DNA from: G051132615 sp051132615
GTDB taxonomy: Bacteria > Pseudomonadota > Gammaproteobacteria > Burkholderiales > Neisseriaceae
Assembly: GCF_051132615.1 (NCBI RefSeq)
Contig: NZ_CP152375.1
Span: 1,302,001-1,366,000 of the forward strand
Direction: 5' to 3'
Length of the DNA stretch: 64,000 nt
Shown here: in pieces, positions 41,612-52,000 of the stretch
How positions within the stretch are numbered: position 1 is the stretch's first letter
Layout of the letters: each line of letters starts with the position of its first letter
Made by a program: the position numbers and the translations under genes
Notes under the pieces: generated by a model
Databases searched by the model: none
Told to the model about the DNA's origin: nothing
Seen by the model: only the letters and a program-made list of their open reading frames with translations

Positions 41612-43575
41612 ATAATAGGCCGCTCCCCTATTACTGGCTGCCAATCAGCGATAAAACCTTCTTGCAAAGAAAAAAGTTTCAATTGTATAAAAGAGTTAAT
41701 AGAGACAAATTTTAAAAAGAACTGATTCAAAACCGAACCAATTAAATATGGATGAATACCAGAAAATGCCAACTCATCCACTGTTAATTGAATTTGTACC
41801 CCTCTGACCATACAAACAGCACTACCTTGGCGCACAGGGCGAGTTATTTTATCTACTTTAACAGAATGAATACCTTCAATTTGTTTTGCAATCGTTTTAT
41901 CTGCTTGCATCGCATAAATACTCAATAATTCACGTAGCGCTTTTGCTCCTTCTTTCTCATTAAAGTCCAATAAGGATAAATAATTTAACCCCATCTGATT
42001 AACAATGGCCCACAAGCTTGAATACTCAGTCAATGCTTCTTTAGGCTTTCTCATGGAAGTGATTAACTTAACTTTTTGTACAGGCAAATCATGTTCAATA
42101 ATAAAATCTGATTGCGCATCAATAGGCATCATCAAAGGTAAATCTCTACTGGTACACCAACTTTTAACCGCTAAATGAGTGATATCCTCATCAATAGGCG
42201 CATGTTCCTGATCAACTAAAGAAATAAACACTTCACTGCCCAAATAAGATGCTCTAGCGCCCTTATCTTTTGCACGTTCAGACAATACTCTAGGCTGTCT
42301 TCTTGCCGAAAAATAAGCAACGCCCTTATCTTTTGGCATCGTGCCTAAGTCTAACGGTTCATACATAGGGCGAAAATGGATCGCTTTTTTACTGTCTCGG
42401 GTATAACCAATTACTTCATTAACGGCATAAACCTCATAATCCAAAGGTTGTGTCCGATCAATAACCAAATGATGTTCATCTGCATGCGGATTAATCGTAA
42501 AACGAGTGGTATTTTTTTGAAACAAATTAACAGCAGGGACACAATGCAAACTGACGTTTTCTTCACCCACAATTTCTTCTAAATCTTTTTGAGCACAATT
42601 AAATAAAAACGTTAAAGAAACAAATCGATCCTGGTATCCGACCACCTCTTTTTGAACATTTTTATCCATAATATAGGTACGAGTTTGTTCTGGTAGTTTA
42701 GCAAGATGGCCGTCTTCTTCTGCCTGCAACAATGCTTTATCCAAACCAAAAATACTCGTAAATAAAAATTTCTCAGGGATGGCAAAATACTCCTGAACCA
42801 ACCTTAAACTGTGTACAACCCTGCTATCGGTCAGAAACAATGATTGTTCTTCATCAAATCCTTCTTGCTTGATTAAGTTAGGCAAAAAATACTGCCAATT
42901 TTGCGCATTTTGAGCATCATGGCATAAAACTCCCACTGTTTTTTGTGTCAACAAATACAACAGCCTTGACGCTATTGGCATAGAGCCACTTAAAAACAAC
43001 GATAATTTATCTAAAGGTAAACTTGAGCACCGTCCAGGGAAATTCATTTTCAATTTGATGCGTAAAGCAGATAATGCTTTATTAGAACCCGATGAAAATC
43101 CATATTTTTGTAAAGGCAAATCGCTAGGAATCCCTAAAAATGAGACGGAATCAATTTCTATTGGCGCAATGGAAACTTCTTGAGTACAGGTAAAGGGACA
43201 ATAGTTTTTTACACCTCTAATTTCATGAGACCGTAAAACCCTACCTCGCTCGATTAACCTACTGGCATTATCTACACCTGTATTGGGGAAAAACTTTACA
43301 ATTGATGAAGCGGGAAGAGGTGTTAAATATAATGGATGCGTCACCTCTAAAATACGCTGAACAAATCGCGGGTACTCAGCATCCATTTTCAACTGAATTC
43401 GGGCAGTTAAAAAACAAAAACCTTCTAATAATCTCTCAACATAAGGGTCTTCTATTTCGGGTGCATTTAAACCCAAGCGACCAGCAATTTTAGGGTAACG
43501 TTCCGCGAACTCTACGCCTAAATCACGAAGAAATGCTAACTCTTTATTATAATAATTCAGAAAATGACGATTCAA
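41608..43575 (-). CDS. tssF: TssF, T6SS baseplate wedge protein
   Basis: The product is 655 aa. The start FLNYYNKELAFLRDLGVEFA, followed by FAERYPKIAGRLGL and DPYVERLLEGFCFLTARIQL, is diagnostic for TssF (VasA/ImpG). The ends overlap tssE by four bases and tssG by four, so tssE-F-G are translationally coupled. Two TssF copies with one TssG make the baseplate wedge. Confidence 0.95.
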   Translation of the reverse strand: MNRHFLNYYNKELAFLRDLGVEFAERYPKIAGRLGLNAPEIEDPYVERLLEGFCFLTARIQLKMDAEYPRFVQRILEVTHPLYLTPLPASSIVKFFPNTGVDNASRLIERGRVLRSHEIRGVKNYCPFTCTQEVSIAPIEIDSVSFLGIPSDLPLQKYGFSSGSNKALSALRIKLKMNFPGRCSSLPLDKLSLFLSGSMPIASRLLYLLTQKTVGVLCHDAQNAQNWQYFLPNLIKQEGFDEEQSLFLTDSRVVHSLRLVQEYFAIPEKFLFTSIFGLDKALLQAEEDGHLAKLPEQTRTYIMDKNVQKEVVGYQDRFVSLTFLFNCAQKDLEEIVGEENVSLHCVPAVNLFQKNTTRFTINPHADEHHLVIDRTQPLDYEVYAVNEVIGYTRDSKKAIHFRPMYEPLDLGTMPKDKGVAYFSARRQPRVLSERAKDKGARASYLGSEVFISLVDQEHAPIDEDITHLAVKSWCTSRDLPLMMPIDAQSDFIIEHDLPVQKVKLITSMRKPKEALTEYSSLWAIVNQMGLNYLSLLDFNEKEGAKALRELLSIYAMQADKTIAKQIEGIHSVKVDKITRPVRQGSAVCMVRGVQIQLTVDELAFSGIHPYLIGSVLNQFFLKFVSINSFIQLKLFSLQEGFIADWQPVIGERPII

Positions 43576-44090
43576 TTCATCACCTCTTCTGCTGGGCTTG
43601 AAAAATGCCCTGTTTCCAAATCCATATTTGATCTAAACAAAAACTCTTGTGGATAAGGATTTAGTTTTAAAAAACCTTTAATTTCTATAACAAACTCATT
43701 TAGAGTATTATTTTGTCCGACGATACAATCAATTTCTAATTTTTCTTTATCGATTCTAGGCTCAAAACAAATAATCACTTGTTTAATATTTTCTTGGACT
43801 TTACTCCAGTTAATTTCTGACACAGTATTGCCCGATAACGTCTGGATACCATAATTCAGAACGGATCCAGAAACATTTTCCAATCCATCCAGTGATGAAG
43901 TAAACTTCGGACAAGTAGTATTCAATAACCATAGCAAATCCCTTAATACCGCAGCTTTATACATGGATAAAGTCATCCGCCTTTGAGCTGCTGATTCAAC
44001 TTTTTTGTTTGGCTCAAAATCAGTCAACTTATCCAGTAATGAAGGAAAATGGCTATCTTTATTCTTTTTTTGCCCCAAGTTACTCATCAT
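43572..44090 (-). CDS. tssE: TssE, gp25-like baseplate protein
   Basis: This 172-aa protein contains the gp25 lysozyme-like fold that starts sheath assembly: SLLDKLTDFEP at the N-terminus, CPKFTSSLDGLENVSGSVLN, and the conserved Glu-Pro-Arg in CFEPRIDKEKLEI. It sits 15 bases after tagJ and overlaps tssF. Confidence 0.93.
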   Translation of the reverse strand: MMSNLGQKKNKDSHFPSLLDKLTDFEPNKKVESAAQRRMTLSMYKAAVLRDLLWLLNTTCPKFTSSLDGLENVSGSVLNYGIQTLSGNTVSEINWSKVQENIKQVIICFEPRIDKEKLEIDCIVGQNNTLNEFVIEIKGFLKLNPYPQEFLFRSNMDLETGHFSSPAEEVMN

Positions 44091-44105
44091 TCAACACTCA
44101 CTTGA

Positions 44106-44942
44106 TTAAGAAAGTCCAAAATCAATATGACGTATATCTAATAAACCAAAGTCATCCTGATCAGTTGTAAAAACTTTTTGTCCTTCTCCCCAGAATCCAC
44201 CATCCTTTTCTTGCCAACCAGTTGTTTTGCAAGTCAATAACATGTCTGATAACGATGTTTTATCTTGTAATAAGGGGTAGCGTGCGGGTATCACACCAAT
44301 ATGTTCTTGATCATCATTTTTCAAAACAATAGACGCATTAACCCAAATTAAATCTGTAGAACTTTTAGGTGCAAGCAATGTCATTGTTTGAATCGCGGCA
44401 AATGGAATCCAGTAATACTCGCCATTTCTATAAAACTCACACACATTTGAAAAACGAGTATCAGCATCCATCAACCAACCATGGTTAGATTCAATTTCAT
44501 TAAATAATTTGCCATCCGGTTGGACGCTTTTAATTTGACAAGGGTTTTCTGCAGTTTGATCCAGCACACTCTGGCGCAATGACAAAGCCTGCTCAAAATC
44601 ACCTTTTATTTCAGCATTTAAAGCAGTAAACATTTGTTCTGCATGTAATTGTGATGCTTCATCCACACCAATTATTTTAGGGCTATTTTTACCTAAAACA
44701 ACTTGTTCTCTTTTTTGCTCCGCTTGTATCATTGACTGATACATAGCCACCATTGGAATAGATTGTTTATTCAACTTGGCACAAACTTCTAACTGGGATT
44801 TGGCTCTATCCCATAAACCTAGAAAAGAAAGATATTGAAATAAATGTATTCTTAAGTCAGCATCTTGTGGCTTATTTTTTATTTGTGCCGAAATATCTTC
44901 AATTGAATCGTTTAAACTGAGACCACCACTTAACAATGACAT
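44106..44942 (-). CDS. tagJ: TagJ (ImpE-type) accessory protein
   Basis: The product is 278 aa from the ATG at 44942, which has TTGGAG upstream. The helical N-terminal half (DSIEDISAQIKNKPQDADLR, FQYLSFLGLWDRAKSQLEVC) is a short TPR-like array; the C-terminal half (WLMDADTRFSNVCEFYRNGE, YYWIPFAAI, ARYPLLQDKTSLSDMLL) is the ImpE domain. TagJ binds TssB/ClpV and occurs in T6SS clusters of the P. aeruginosa H1 class, which supports assigning this system to that class. Confidence 0.88.
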   Translation of the reverse strand: MSLLSGGLSLNDSIEDISAQIKNKPQDADLRIHLFQYLSFLGLWDRAKSQLEVCAKLNKQSIPMVAMYQSMIQAEQKREQVVLGKNSPKIIGVDEASQLHAEQMFTALNAEIKGDFEQALSLRQSVLDQTAENPCQIKSVQPDGKLFNEIESNHGWLMDADTRFSNVCEFYRNGEYYWIPFAAIQTMTLLAPKSSTDLIWVNASIVLKNDDQEHIGVIPARYPLLQDKTSLSDMLLTCKTTGWQEKDGGFWGEGQKVFTTDQDDFGLLDIRHIDFGLS

Positions 44943-45038
44943 AAAATTTACTCCAACAGAAACAACCAATTTTCAAAAACAGATACCTACCTTCCCAAAG
45001 GAAGATAACGTATCTGATTTGTTTTTATAATAAAAAGA

Positions 45039-45518
45039 TTACTCTGATTTGTTTTCTTTAATATTATATTTCATAGAAGATTCAGCACCTTTTCCACCCT
45101 GAGCAGTTTGTTCCCAGTACTGTTGCTGAACTTTAGCCGCTTGGAAAGAATACTGAACAGCAACACCACCATCTGCCTCACCATTTGCAACAACAGCTGT
45201 CACTAAAACCTCTTCTAAAGTGATTTTGGCATATTCAATTTGAGAACCACCAGCTTTACAAATTGATACCTCAACTTTACCTACATGTTGTCCTGTTGCA
45301 CAAAACTTCAAAATGGCAGGGGTAGACTTGTCGACTTTTGCTAAGACTTGAAGGTCATTAAAATTTACTTTACCTATACCGCCACCACCACCGCTGGTAG
45401 CATTACCTGGTTGAATAGCACCCCAAGAAAAACTGATAATATCAGTCCAATCTTTGTGATTTGAATCTTTAGATTCACCATTTGCACCTTCAACCTTTAA
45501 AAACATATCGGTAGCCAC
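45039..45518 (-). CDS. hcp: Hcp, T6SS inner-tube protein
   Basis: This 159-aa beta-barrel protein (FLKVEGANGESKDSNHKDWT, ISFSWGAIQPG, FNDLQVLAKVDKSTPAILKF, YSFQAAKVQQQYWEQTAQGG) forms stacked hexameric rings of the tube. The start is GTG at 45518 with an excellent AAGGAG 7-8 bases upstream, the best ribosome site of the cluster, in keeping with the high need for Hcp. It resembles H1-type Hcp, including the extended glycine-rich loop. Confidence 0.96.
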   Translation of the reverse strand: MATDMFLKVEGANGESKDSNHKDWTDIISFSWGAIQPGNATSGGGGGIGKVNFNDLQVLAKVDKSTPAILKFCATGQHVGKVEVSICKAGGSQIEYAKITLEEVLVTAVVANGEADGGVAVQYSFQAAKVQQQYWEQTAQGGKGAESSMKYNIKENKSE

Positions 45519-45591
45519 GTTAATATCTCCTTAAAAAAATATAAAAAACACTTACACTAAACATAAGCAAACCTTACGTTATGCTATAAAA

Positions 45592-47088
45592 TTATTCCTG
45601 TTTGACAGAAGGTAATTTAGATACCAAACGCAAAGAAACTGTTAACCCATCAAGTTGATAATGCGGTCTGAGAAAAAACTTAGAGGCATAATAACCTGGG
45701 TTTCCCTCAACTTCTTCAACAACAACCTCAGCTGCTGCTAAAGGCTTTCTCGCTTTGGTTTCTTGAGAAGAGTTAGCAGGATCACCATCTACATAATTCA
45801 TGATCCAATCATTTAACCATTGCTCCATATCCTCACGCTCACGGAAAGAACCAATTTTGTCTCGCACGATGCATTTTAGATAATGGGCAAAACGACAACA
45901 GGCAAATAGATAAGGCAAACGAGCAGATAAGCGAGCATTAGCAGTTGCATCAGGATCGTAATACTCTGATGGTTTTTGTAACGATTGAGCACCAATAAAT
46001 GCGGCTAAGTCTGAATTTTTCCGATGAATTAAAGGCATAAATCCATTTGCAGCCAATTCCGCTTCACGTCTGTCACTAATGGCTATTTCTGTAGGACATT
46101 TCATGTCTACTCCACCATCATCGGTGGGGAATGTATGGCAAGGTAAACCTTCCACAATACCGCCAGACTCCACGCCACGAATAGAAGTACACCAACCATA
46201 ATACTTAAATGAACGATTGATATTAACCCCCATAGCATAAGCAGAATTTGCCCATGTATAGTGATTATGATTTGTGCCATCAGTGTTCTCTTCAAAATCA
46301 AACTCATCCACTGGATTGGTTTTTTGACCATATGGTAAACGCGCTAAAAATCTAGGCATGGCCAACCCAATATAGCGAGAGTCTTCAGAATCCCTTAGCG
46401 AGCGCCACGGAGCGTATTCTGTATTTTGGAAAATCTTGCTTAAATCGCGAGGATTTGCTAACTCTTGCCAAGAATCCATTTGCATTACAGAAGGTGCCGC
46501 AGCGGCAATAAAAGGACAATGGGATGCGGCAGATATTTTGGCAATTTCACCTAAAATCTCAACATCTGGTGGACTATGATCAAAATAATAATCGCCGACT
46601 AAGCAACCAAATGGTTCTCCACCAAATTGACCATATTCCTCTTCATATATCCGTTTAAACAATGGGCTTTGATCCCAAGCAACCCCTTTAAACTTCTTTA
46701 AGTTACGAGACAATTCTTTCTTTGTCACGTGCATCACTTTTATTTTTAGTAAGTTGTCTGTTTCTGTATTGTTAACCAAATGATATAAGCCGCGCCAAGA
46801 ACCTTCTAGTTTTTGGAAATCTTCATGATGAAGAATTTCATTTACTTGATCTGATAATTTTTGATCAATTTCTGCAATAATCGCTTCAATTGTTTGATAA
46901 GCATCATTCGAAATGGTTACGGTATTGGCTAAAGCTTGCTGTGCCAAAGTAGAAACAGCTTCAGTTACTGCACTTTCAGCCTGTTTGGTTTTTGGCCTAA
47001 ACTCTTTTTGTAATAATTGCTCAAACTCACTATTTGATAGCGTCGTTTGCCCCTGAGACTTGGGTTCTAATAACTCTACTTGATCCAT
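45592..47088 (-). CDS. tssC: TssC, large sheath subunit
   Basis: The product is 498 aa from the ATG at 47088, preceded by GGAGA. Family blocks are GSWRGLYHLVNNTETDNLLK, EYGQFGGEPFGCLVGDYYFD, PFIAAAAPSVMQMDSWQELA, DSRYIGLAMPRFLARLPYG and RFAHYLKCIVRDKIGSF. With TssB it builds the contractile sheath. A TTG at 47103 could add five residues. Confidence 0.96.
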   Translation of the reverse strand: MDQVELLEPKSQGQTTLSNSEFEQLLQKEFRPKTKQAESAVTEAVSTLAQQALANTVTISNDAYQTIEAIIAEIDQKLSDQVNEILHHEDFQKLEGSWRGLYHLVNNTETDNLLKIKVMHVTKKELSRNLKKFKGVAWDQSPLFKRIYEEEYGQFGGEPFGCLVGDYYFDHSPPDVEILGEIAKISAASHCPFIAAAAPSVMQMDSWQELANPRDLSKIFQNTEYAPWRSLRDSEDSRYIGLAMPRFLARLPYGQKTNPVDEFDFEENTDGTNHNHYTWANSAYAMGVNINRSFKYYGWCTSIRGVESGGIVEGLPCHTFPTDDGGVDMKCPTEIAISDRREAELAANGFMPLIHRKNSDLAAFIGAQSLQKPSEYYDPDATANARLSARLPYLFACCRFAHYLKCIVRDKIGSFREREDMEQWLNDWIMNYVDGDPANSSQETKARKPLAAAEVVVEEVEGNPGYYASKFFLRPHYQLDGLTVSLRLVSKLPSVKQE

Positions 47089-47131
47089 AAAAGCATTCTC
47101 CAAAACGATTCTTCAGTTTTAATAAATAATA

Positions 47132-47671
47132 TTATTCACCATCTTGAGGTGCTTCTTGCTCATCTTCATCTTGAGATACTTTAGGAGCAGAAGCCAAACT
47201 TTCTAATAAATTATGATCAGACAAAGCCTTAGCAATAAGCTCTTCTGCACCGTTTTTTCCATCCATATACGAAAGCAAATTAGACAATTGTGTTCTGGCA
47301 TCTAATAGTTTTTTCAATGGTTCAACTTTTTTTGCAATAGCACCAGGAGAAAAATCATCTAAACTTTCAAAAGTCATATCAATACTGATTTTTCCTTCAC
47401 CAGTCAGCGTATTATCAACTTGAAAAGCTACCCGTGGCTTAACGGATTTCATGCGCTCATCAAAATTATCAATATCAATTTCCAATAATTTTCTTTCACC
47501 TATCTCTGGCAAAGGCTCTCCAGGCTTACCAGCCAAATCAGCCAATACCCCCATGACAAAAGGTAATTCAATTTTTTTCTCTGAGCCATAAACTTCTACG
47601 TCATATTCAATTTGGACTCTAGGTGCTCTATTACGAGCAATAAACTTTTGTCCAGAATTATTTTGTGCCAT
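47132..47671 (-). CDS. tssB: TssB, small sheath subunit
   Basis: The product is 179 aa. RAPRVQIEYDVEVYGSEKKI, ELPFVMGVLADLAG, the MKSVKPRVAFQVDNTL block and LDARTQLSNLLSYMDGKNGA are typical of TssB (VipA/ImpB). The C-terminus ends in an acidic tail (DEDEQEAPQDGE). It is 43 bases after tssA and immediately before tssC. Confidence 0.96.
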   Translation of the reverse strand: MAQNNSGQKFIARNRAPRVQIEYDVEVYGSEKKIELPFVMGVLADLAGKPGEPLPEIGERKLLEIDIDNFDERMKSVKPRVAFQVDNTLTGEGKISIDMTFESLDDFSPGAIAKKVEPLKKLLDARTQLSNLLSYMDGKNGAEELIAKALSDHNLLESLASAPKVSQDEDEQEAPQDGE

Positions 47672-47714
47672 AAATTACTCCTGCAAATTAGCTAATTAAA
47701 TACGTCAAAGAACT

Positions 47715-48797
47715 TTAATCTTCACCTTCATCACGAAGCTCATCACCACTCAAACCAATTAACACTTCTAATTGGTTCATGCTTTCGGGGGAAATATCTT
47801 TCATAATGTCATAAAAATTTAAATTCATTAGTCGTTGAATTCGGTTAATAAACAATGGTGCGGGATGGCTTGGTTCATATGTTTCGAAATATGCGCAAAC
47901 CTTGCCTAATACAAGTGATACATCATTGCGGTTCTTTAACACCATTTTGCGCCAATGGTCACTATTTGCCCGCTTAAGAATGACACGGCTACTCTCATCA
48001 ACATGAGCTGTTTCTGCTTGCTCTTGAATATGAGATAAAGTGACATCTTTTTGTTCTTGTTCTGGGATATCACCAAAACAAATCAAGGAATAAATAAATA
48101 AAAAAGGTTTTAAAATAGTATCAAACCCAATTTTATTCATACTGCCCAAATGTTTTTCAAACAACTGATCAATTTTTTCCAAGCAATCCATTGCCTGATA
48201 CACTGAAAAAACGGATCCCTGTTGCACATCAAAAGCGACTTTCAAATCAATTAAAAGCCGATCTTTTCCGCCAGGATAAAGATTTTCATCCTTGATACTT
48301 CCTGACAAAATACCTTCTGCAACTTTAAAACTTAAAGTAGTATGGTCTAAATTATTGGAAATAATCGTTGCATCTCTAATCTGTTTAATGATTCCTTCCG
48401 TAGAAGAAAACAAACCAAGTGCATTAATACGAAAAAATGGATCTAAATGATCATCTTCGTCATACAATAGGGGAAAAATATCATCCCAATATGTTTCTAA
48501 ACTGGATACAATAAATTGACAACCGGCAGCCAACCCTGGTAGGCCATATAAAGCAGTCCAAGCTTGAGTCAAAGCAGCCATTACACGCAAGTCTTTTGAC
48601 TTTGTTAAAAGCTGTTCAGCTAATGAACAAACTTCTTTCCAATCAGGTGCTTCTGCCGCAATAACAGTTTGACCATATTGTTGCTCTGTTTTCCCTGCTA
48701 AGGCTTGCTGCAAAGCTAAAAAATCGAGGTCATACTCTATATCGGTTCCACAAGGATTTTTAGCGGAAATAGGAGATAGCCACTTAGAAAAATCCAT
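47715..48797 (-). CDS. tssA: TssA, ImpA-type cap/baseplate organiser
   Basis: The product is 360 aa, with the ImpA N-terminal domain (PCGTDIEYDLDFLALQQALA, the DWKEVCSLAEQLLTKSKDLR helix, LPGLAAGCQFI). The C-terminal region is short (SHPAPLFINRIQRLMNLNFYDIM), as in H1-type TssA, which stays with the baseplate. It follows tssM after a 234-base gap and may begin a second transcription unit. Confidence 0.92.
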   Translation of the reverse strand: MDFSKWLSPISAKNPCGTDIEYDLDFLALQQALAGKTEQQYGQTVIAAEAPDWKEVCSLAEQLLTKSKDLRVMAALTQAWTALYGLPGLAAGCQFIVSSLETYWDDIFPLLYDEDDHLDPFFRINALGLFSSTEGIIKQIRDATIISNNLDHTTLSFKVAEGILSGSIKDENLYPGGKDRLLIDLKVAFDVQQGSVFSVYQAMDCLEKIDQLFEKHLGSMNKIGFDTILKPFLFIYSLICFGDIPEQEQKDVTLSHIQEQAETAHVDESSRVILKRANSDHWRKMVLKNRNDVSLVLGKVCAYFETYEPSHPAPLFINRIQRLMNLNFYDIMKDISPESMNQLEVLIGLSGDELRDEGED

Positions 48798-49031
48798 TTA
48801 TTCTGTCTCCCAAACTATTAAAATTACCTAAAAACCCAACAAACAAAAAGCATATATTGCATTTATCACAAACAAATAAACTCAGCGCATAAATATGCTT
48901 TTAATATTTATGCCAAACGTTTCATTATATGACCATCATACTACATTTGATTATACGTTAGCAATAATTTTATTACAACAATATAAAACAATCGTATAAA
49001 AATAATACATAACTATATTTATATATTTATA
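48798..49031 (-). promoter_or_regulatory. Gap between tssM and tssA with an inverted repeat
   Basis: This is the only large gap in the tss cluster (234 bases). A 10-base inverted repeat, GCATAAATAT-type (48887-48896 with 48904-48913), lies in it. It is a plausible site for an internal promoter or attenuator separating tssJKLM from tssABC-hcp onward. No clear -35/-10 pair stands out from the AT-rich background. Confidence 0.35.
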
Positions 49032-52000
49032 TTAACTACATTTAAATTGACGTAATTTATCAAGCAAAAATGGGGTATTGCGTGAATTTGAAGAGACTTC
49101 AAAAACGACTGTACGACCAGAAACATCAAATGATGCAATAATTGAATTAGGAGAATAACCCGACGAAATATGTGCACTTTCAAAAAATCTAAAAATAGCC
49201 CAAACACCATTAAAAGTTAATGCATTTTTTTGCCCTTTTTGAAGAGGCTGTAATTGTAAACGAACTTGAGCTGTTTTGTTTTTAGGAGGCCACTGAAAAC
49301 TCATAGGCACTTGAGGACCGTGTTCATACCGATAAGATTGTTCACCGATACTAAAAAATACTGTATCAATTTTTTCATCAAGCTTTATTACTTTAATGTC
49401 AAAAGAAACAAAAGGCTCTGGTTGATTATTTTGAAAATAGGCTTTTCTAATATCCTTAGCATTCTGAAAAATATCCAATAAATATCGAGCATCTGTATTG
49501 TTTTCAACAAAAAACTCATTCTCAAGACCATATTCTTTGATATTTTTATCAAAATAAGTCGAGAACTCACCCGTTGGTCCAAAAATTTGAGCAAACTCTT
49601 CTAGAGCAATATCTTGCTTTGCGTCTTTGACAAAAGGATAACCTTGTGTTTTTAAACCATTACAATTTAAAGCGATATTTTTAACGCCTTTATTTAGAGT
49701 CTCCACTAGTTTTTGTGCAGCCTCCATTTTGGCATTATCAATTGCATAAGAAGAGAATTGGTTTAATTGTGTGCGAAAAGGTTCTGGAAGACGATCTATA
49801 TCAGCTTTATACCGCATTAAGGCTTCTTCTGATGGTCGATCTATACCTCTATCTAATGCCACTTGTACTGAGACCAGATAAATATATAATTCGTTAAGTG
49901 AATTGAGCATATCGTTAATTGGAGGTGCTTGTCCCTCTTGTGCATGCACCAATTGATAAAAACTCATAAACCGCTGATCAACCATTTTTTCAGGCTCTGA
50001 AGAAAAAGGGTTTTCTGGTGCCTGTTGTTCAGGCTTCTGCTCTTTTTTAAATACTTGTCCAATGGCTGAATTATCCGTTATACCATCAACAACTTTTTCC
50101 ACCTTTTGAATAATTGCTTTTGTAACAGGCAACTCCAAGTGGGTATTTTTACTGATGCCTTCAACCATTAAAACAAAAGGAGAACGGGATTCTGATAACA
50201 GACGGGTTAATTGTATACTTTCATGTAAGTTCCTTGGCCGTACAACACGCAAATCAGATAAATATTGATTCCAAGTTTCTATATAATCATTAAAATAAAG
50301 CATTTGAACCTCTTTTAAGACTCGGGCTTTATCCTTAAATGACGATATTGATGCATGTTTTCCCAAAACCCAAGGTTCATTTTGAAATAAATCCTTAAAC
50401 TCCTTTAATGTCGTTTTAGAAAATAATTTCCAATAACCATCAGAAGTAAAAGCACCAGGAATGCCATCAGTTAAAGATTTATCACTTTCACGACGAAAAA
50501 CCAGAGGAGACTGTGCTCCGCCCATTTGAAAAAAAGACACTGACTCTACTTCTTTTGATGCCAAAAGTATTTTTTTGACTTTAGAATAAATACGTGTAGA
50601 AAGAGGATCTCTTGCAATCACCCCTCTCGTTTTTTCAACCAATGCTTCATCATAAGCAAAAGATGAAGTAAGATGTTTTCCTTCAAGTAAATCTTTTAAA
50701 TGTCGCTCTAAAGCTTCAATTTGCTCTGGGCTCAATGAAGAATTCTGTTTTTTTTTAATATTAAGGAGTAACCACTCTCTAATGAACCGATCATCGTATT
50801 TATCCTGATTATAAAGCATTAAATATGCTTTTAATGCTTCATATGCGTACTCAGGATCATCTTCTGCCGCATTTCTCAAAGATTTTTCGATCTCAGAAGC
50901 AACCGTTGGCAAAACATTGTCTTGCAGAATTTTTTGATAAGTTGCATGTACTACCTGATCCATATCTTTAGCCTGATACAAGCCAAAATGGTAACGCCAT
51001 TTAGACGAATGGATATCTGAAATTTCTCTTGTGACAGATAATTTTTTAATTCTATCTAATATATTTAATACTTCTAATAAATCTGGAGGAGCATCTTGTG
51101 TTTTTAGCTCATTTAAAATGATTGCTGCATTTTGATCAACTTGTGATAAGTACGTTTTATTATAAAAATAACTGTTGACCATAAAGAATAAAAATAAAAA
51201 AGTAGCTAATGTTAAAACACCTAATCCGCCCCAATATAAAAATCTCTGTGTTCTAAACCATTTTTTATTAATCCCAGCCAAATTAGCTTCTGGAAACACA
51301 ACCTCTTCAAATACATCTGTAACAAAAAAACTTTTTTTCTCTTTAATCGGCTTTGCTTTTGTAAATAAATGCTTATCTTGTAAATTAAAGCGATTCTTTA
51401 TTTGAGCAACAACAGTTCCTAATTGTTGTTGCTCTGTTTGGTGTGCACTGCAAAAATAAATTCCTCTTAAGTCAATATTCAGTTCATATTTTGATATTTC
51501 AAATGCTTCTTTTAAATATGAAAATAATACATTTTGTAAATTAGCAAACTCTTGCGTAAATAAATATGCTTGCGCTCTAGAAGAGGAGTCATCAATGTTC
51601 TGAACGACGGTTGGTAATCTTTTATTCAACTGACTGGTTAATAACTCATATTCTGAACCAAAACGTTGACTATAAAACGCTTGTTGTTTATTGTCATGCT
51701 GAACAGGAAAAGTAACACCCCAAACTTGTTTTCTTTCTTCTTCAGTTAATCCTGAAAAATAATCACAAAACCCTGTCAATAAATCTAACTTAGTGACCAT
51801 TAGGTATACAGGAAAAGATATATTTGTCTCATCCCTTAATTCTTGGAGCCGTTTTCTTGCCTTAACTGCTTGTTCTTTTAAATGCTCTTTAGAAGGGTCG
51901 AGTAAATCTTCAATACTAATGGTTAAAATAACACCATTAACTGGCTGCTTAGGGCGATATTTTTTCAAAAGAGAAACAAACTCTCCCCACTCTTGTTCAT

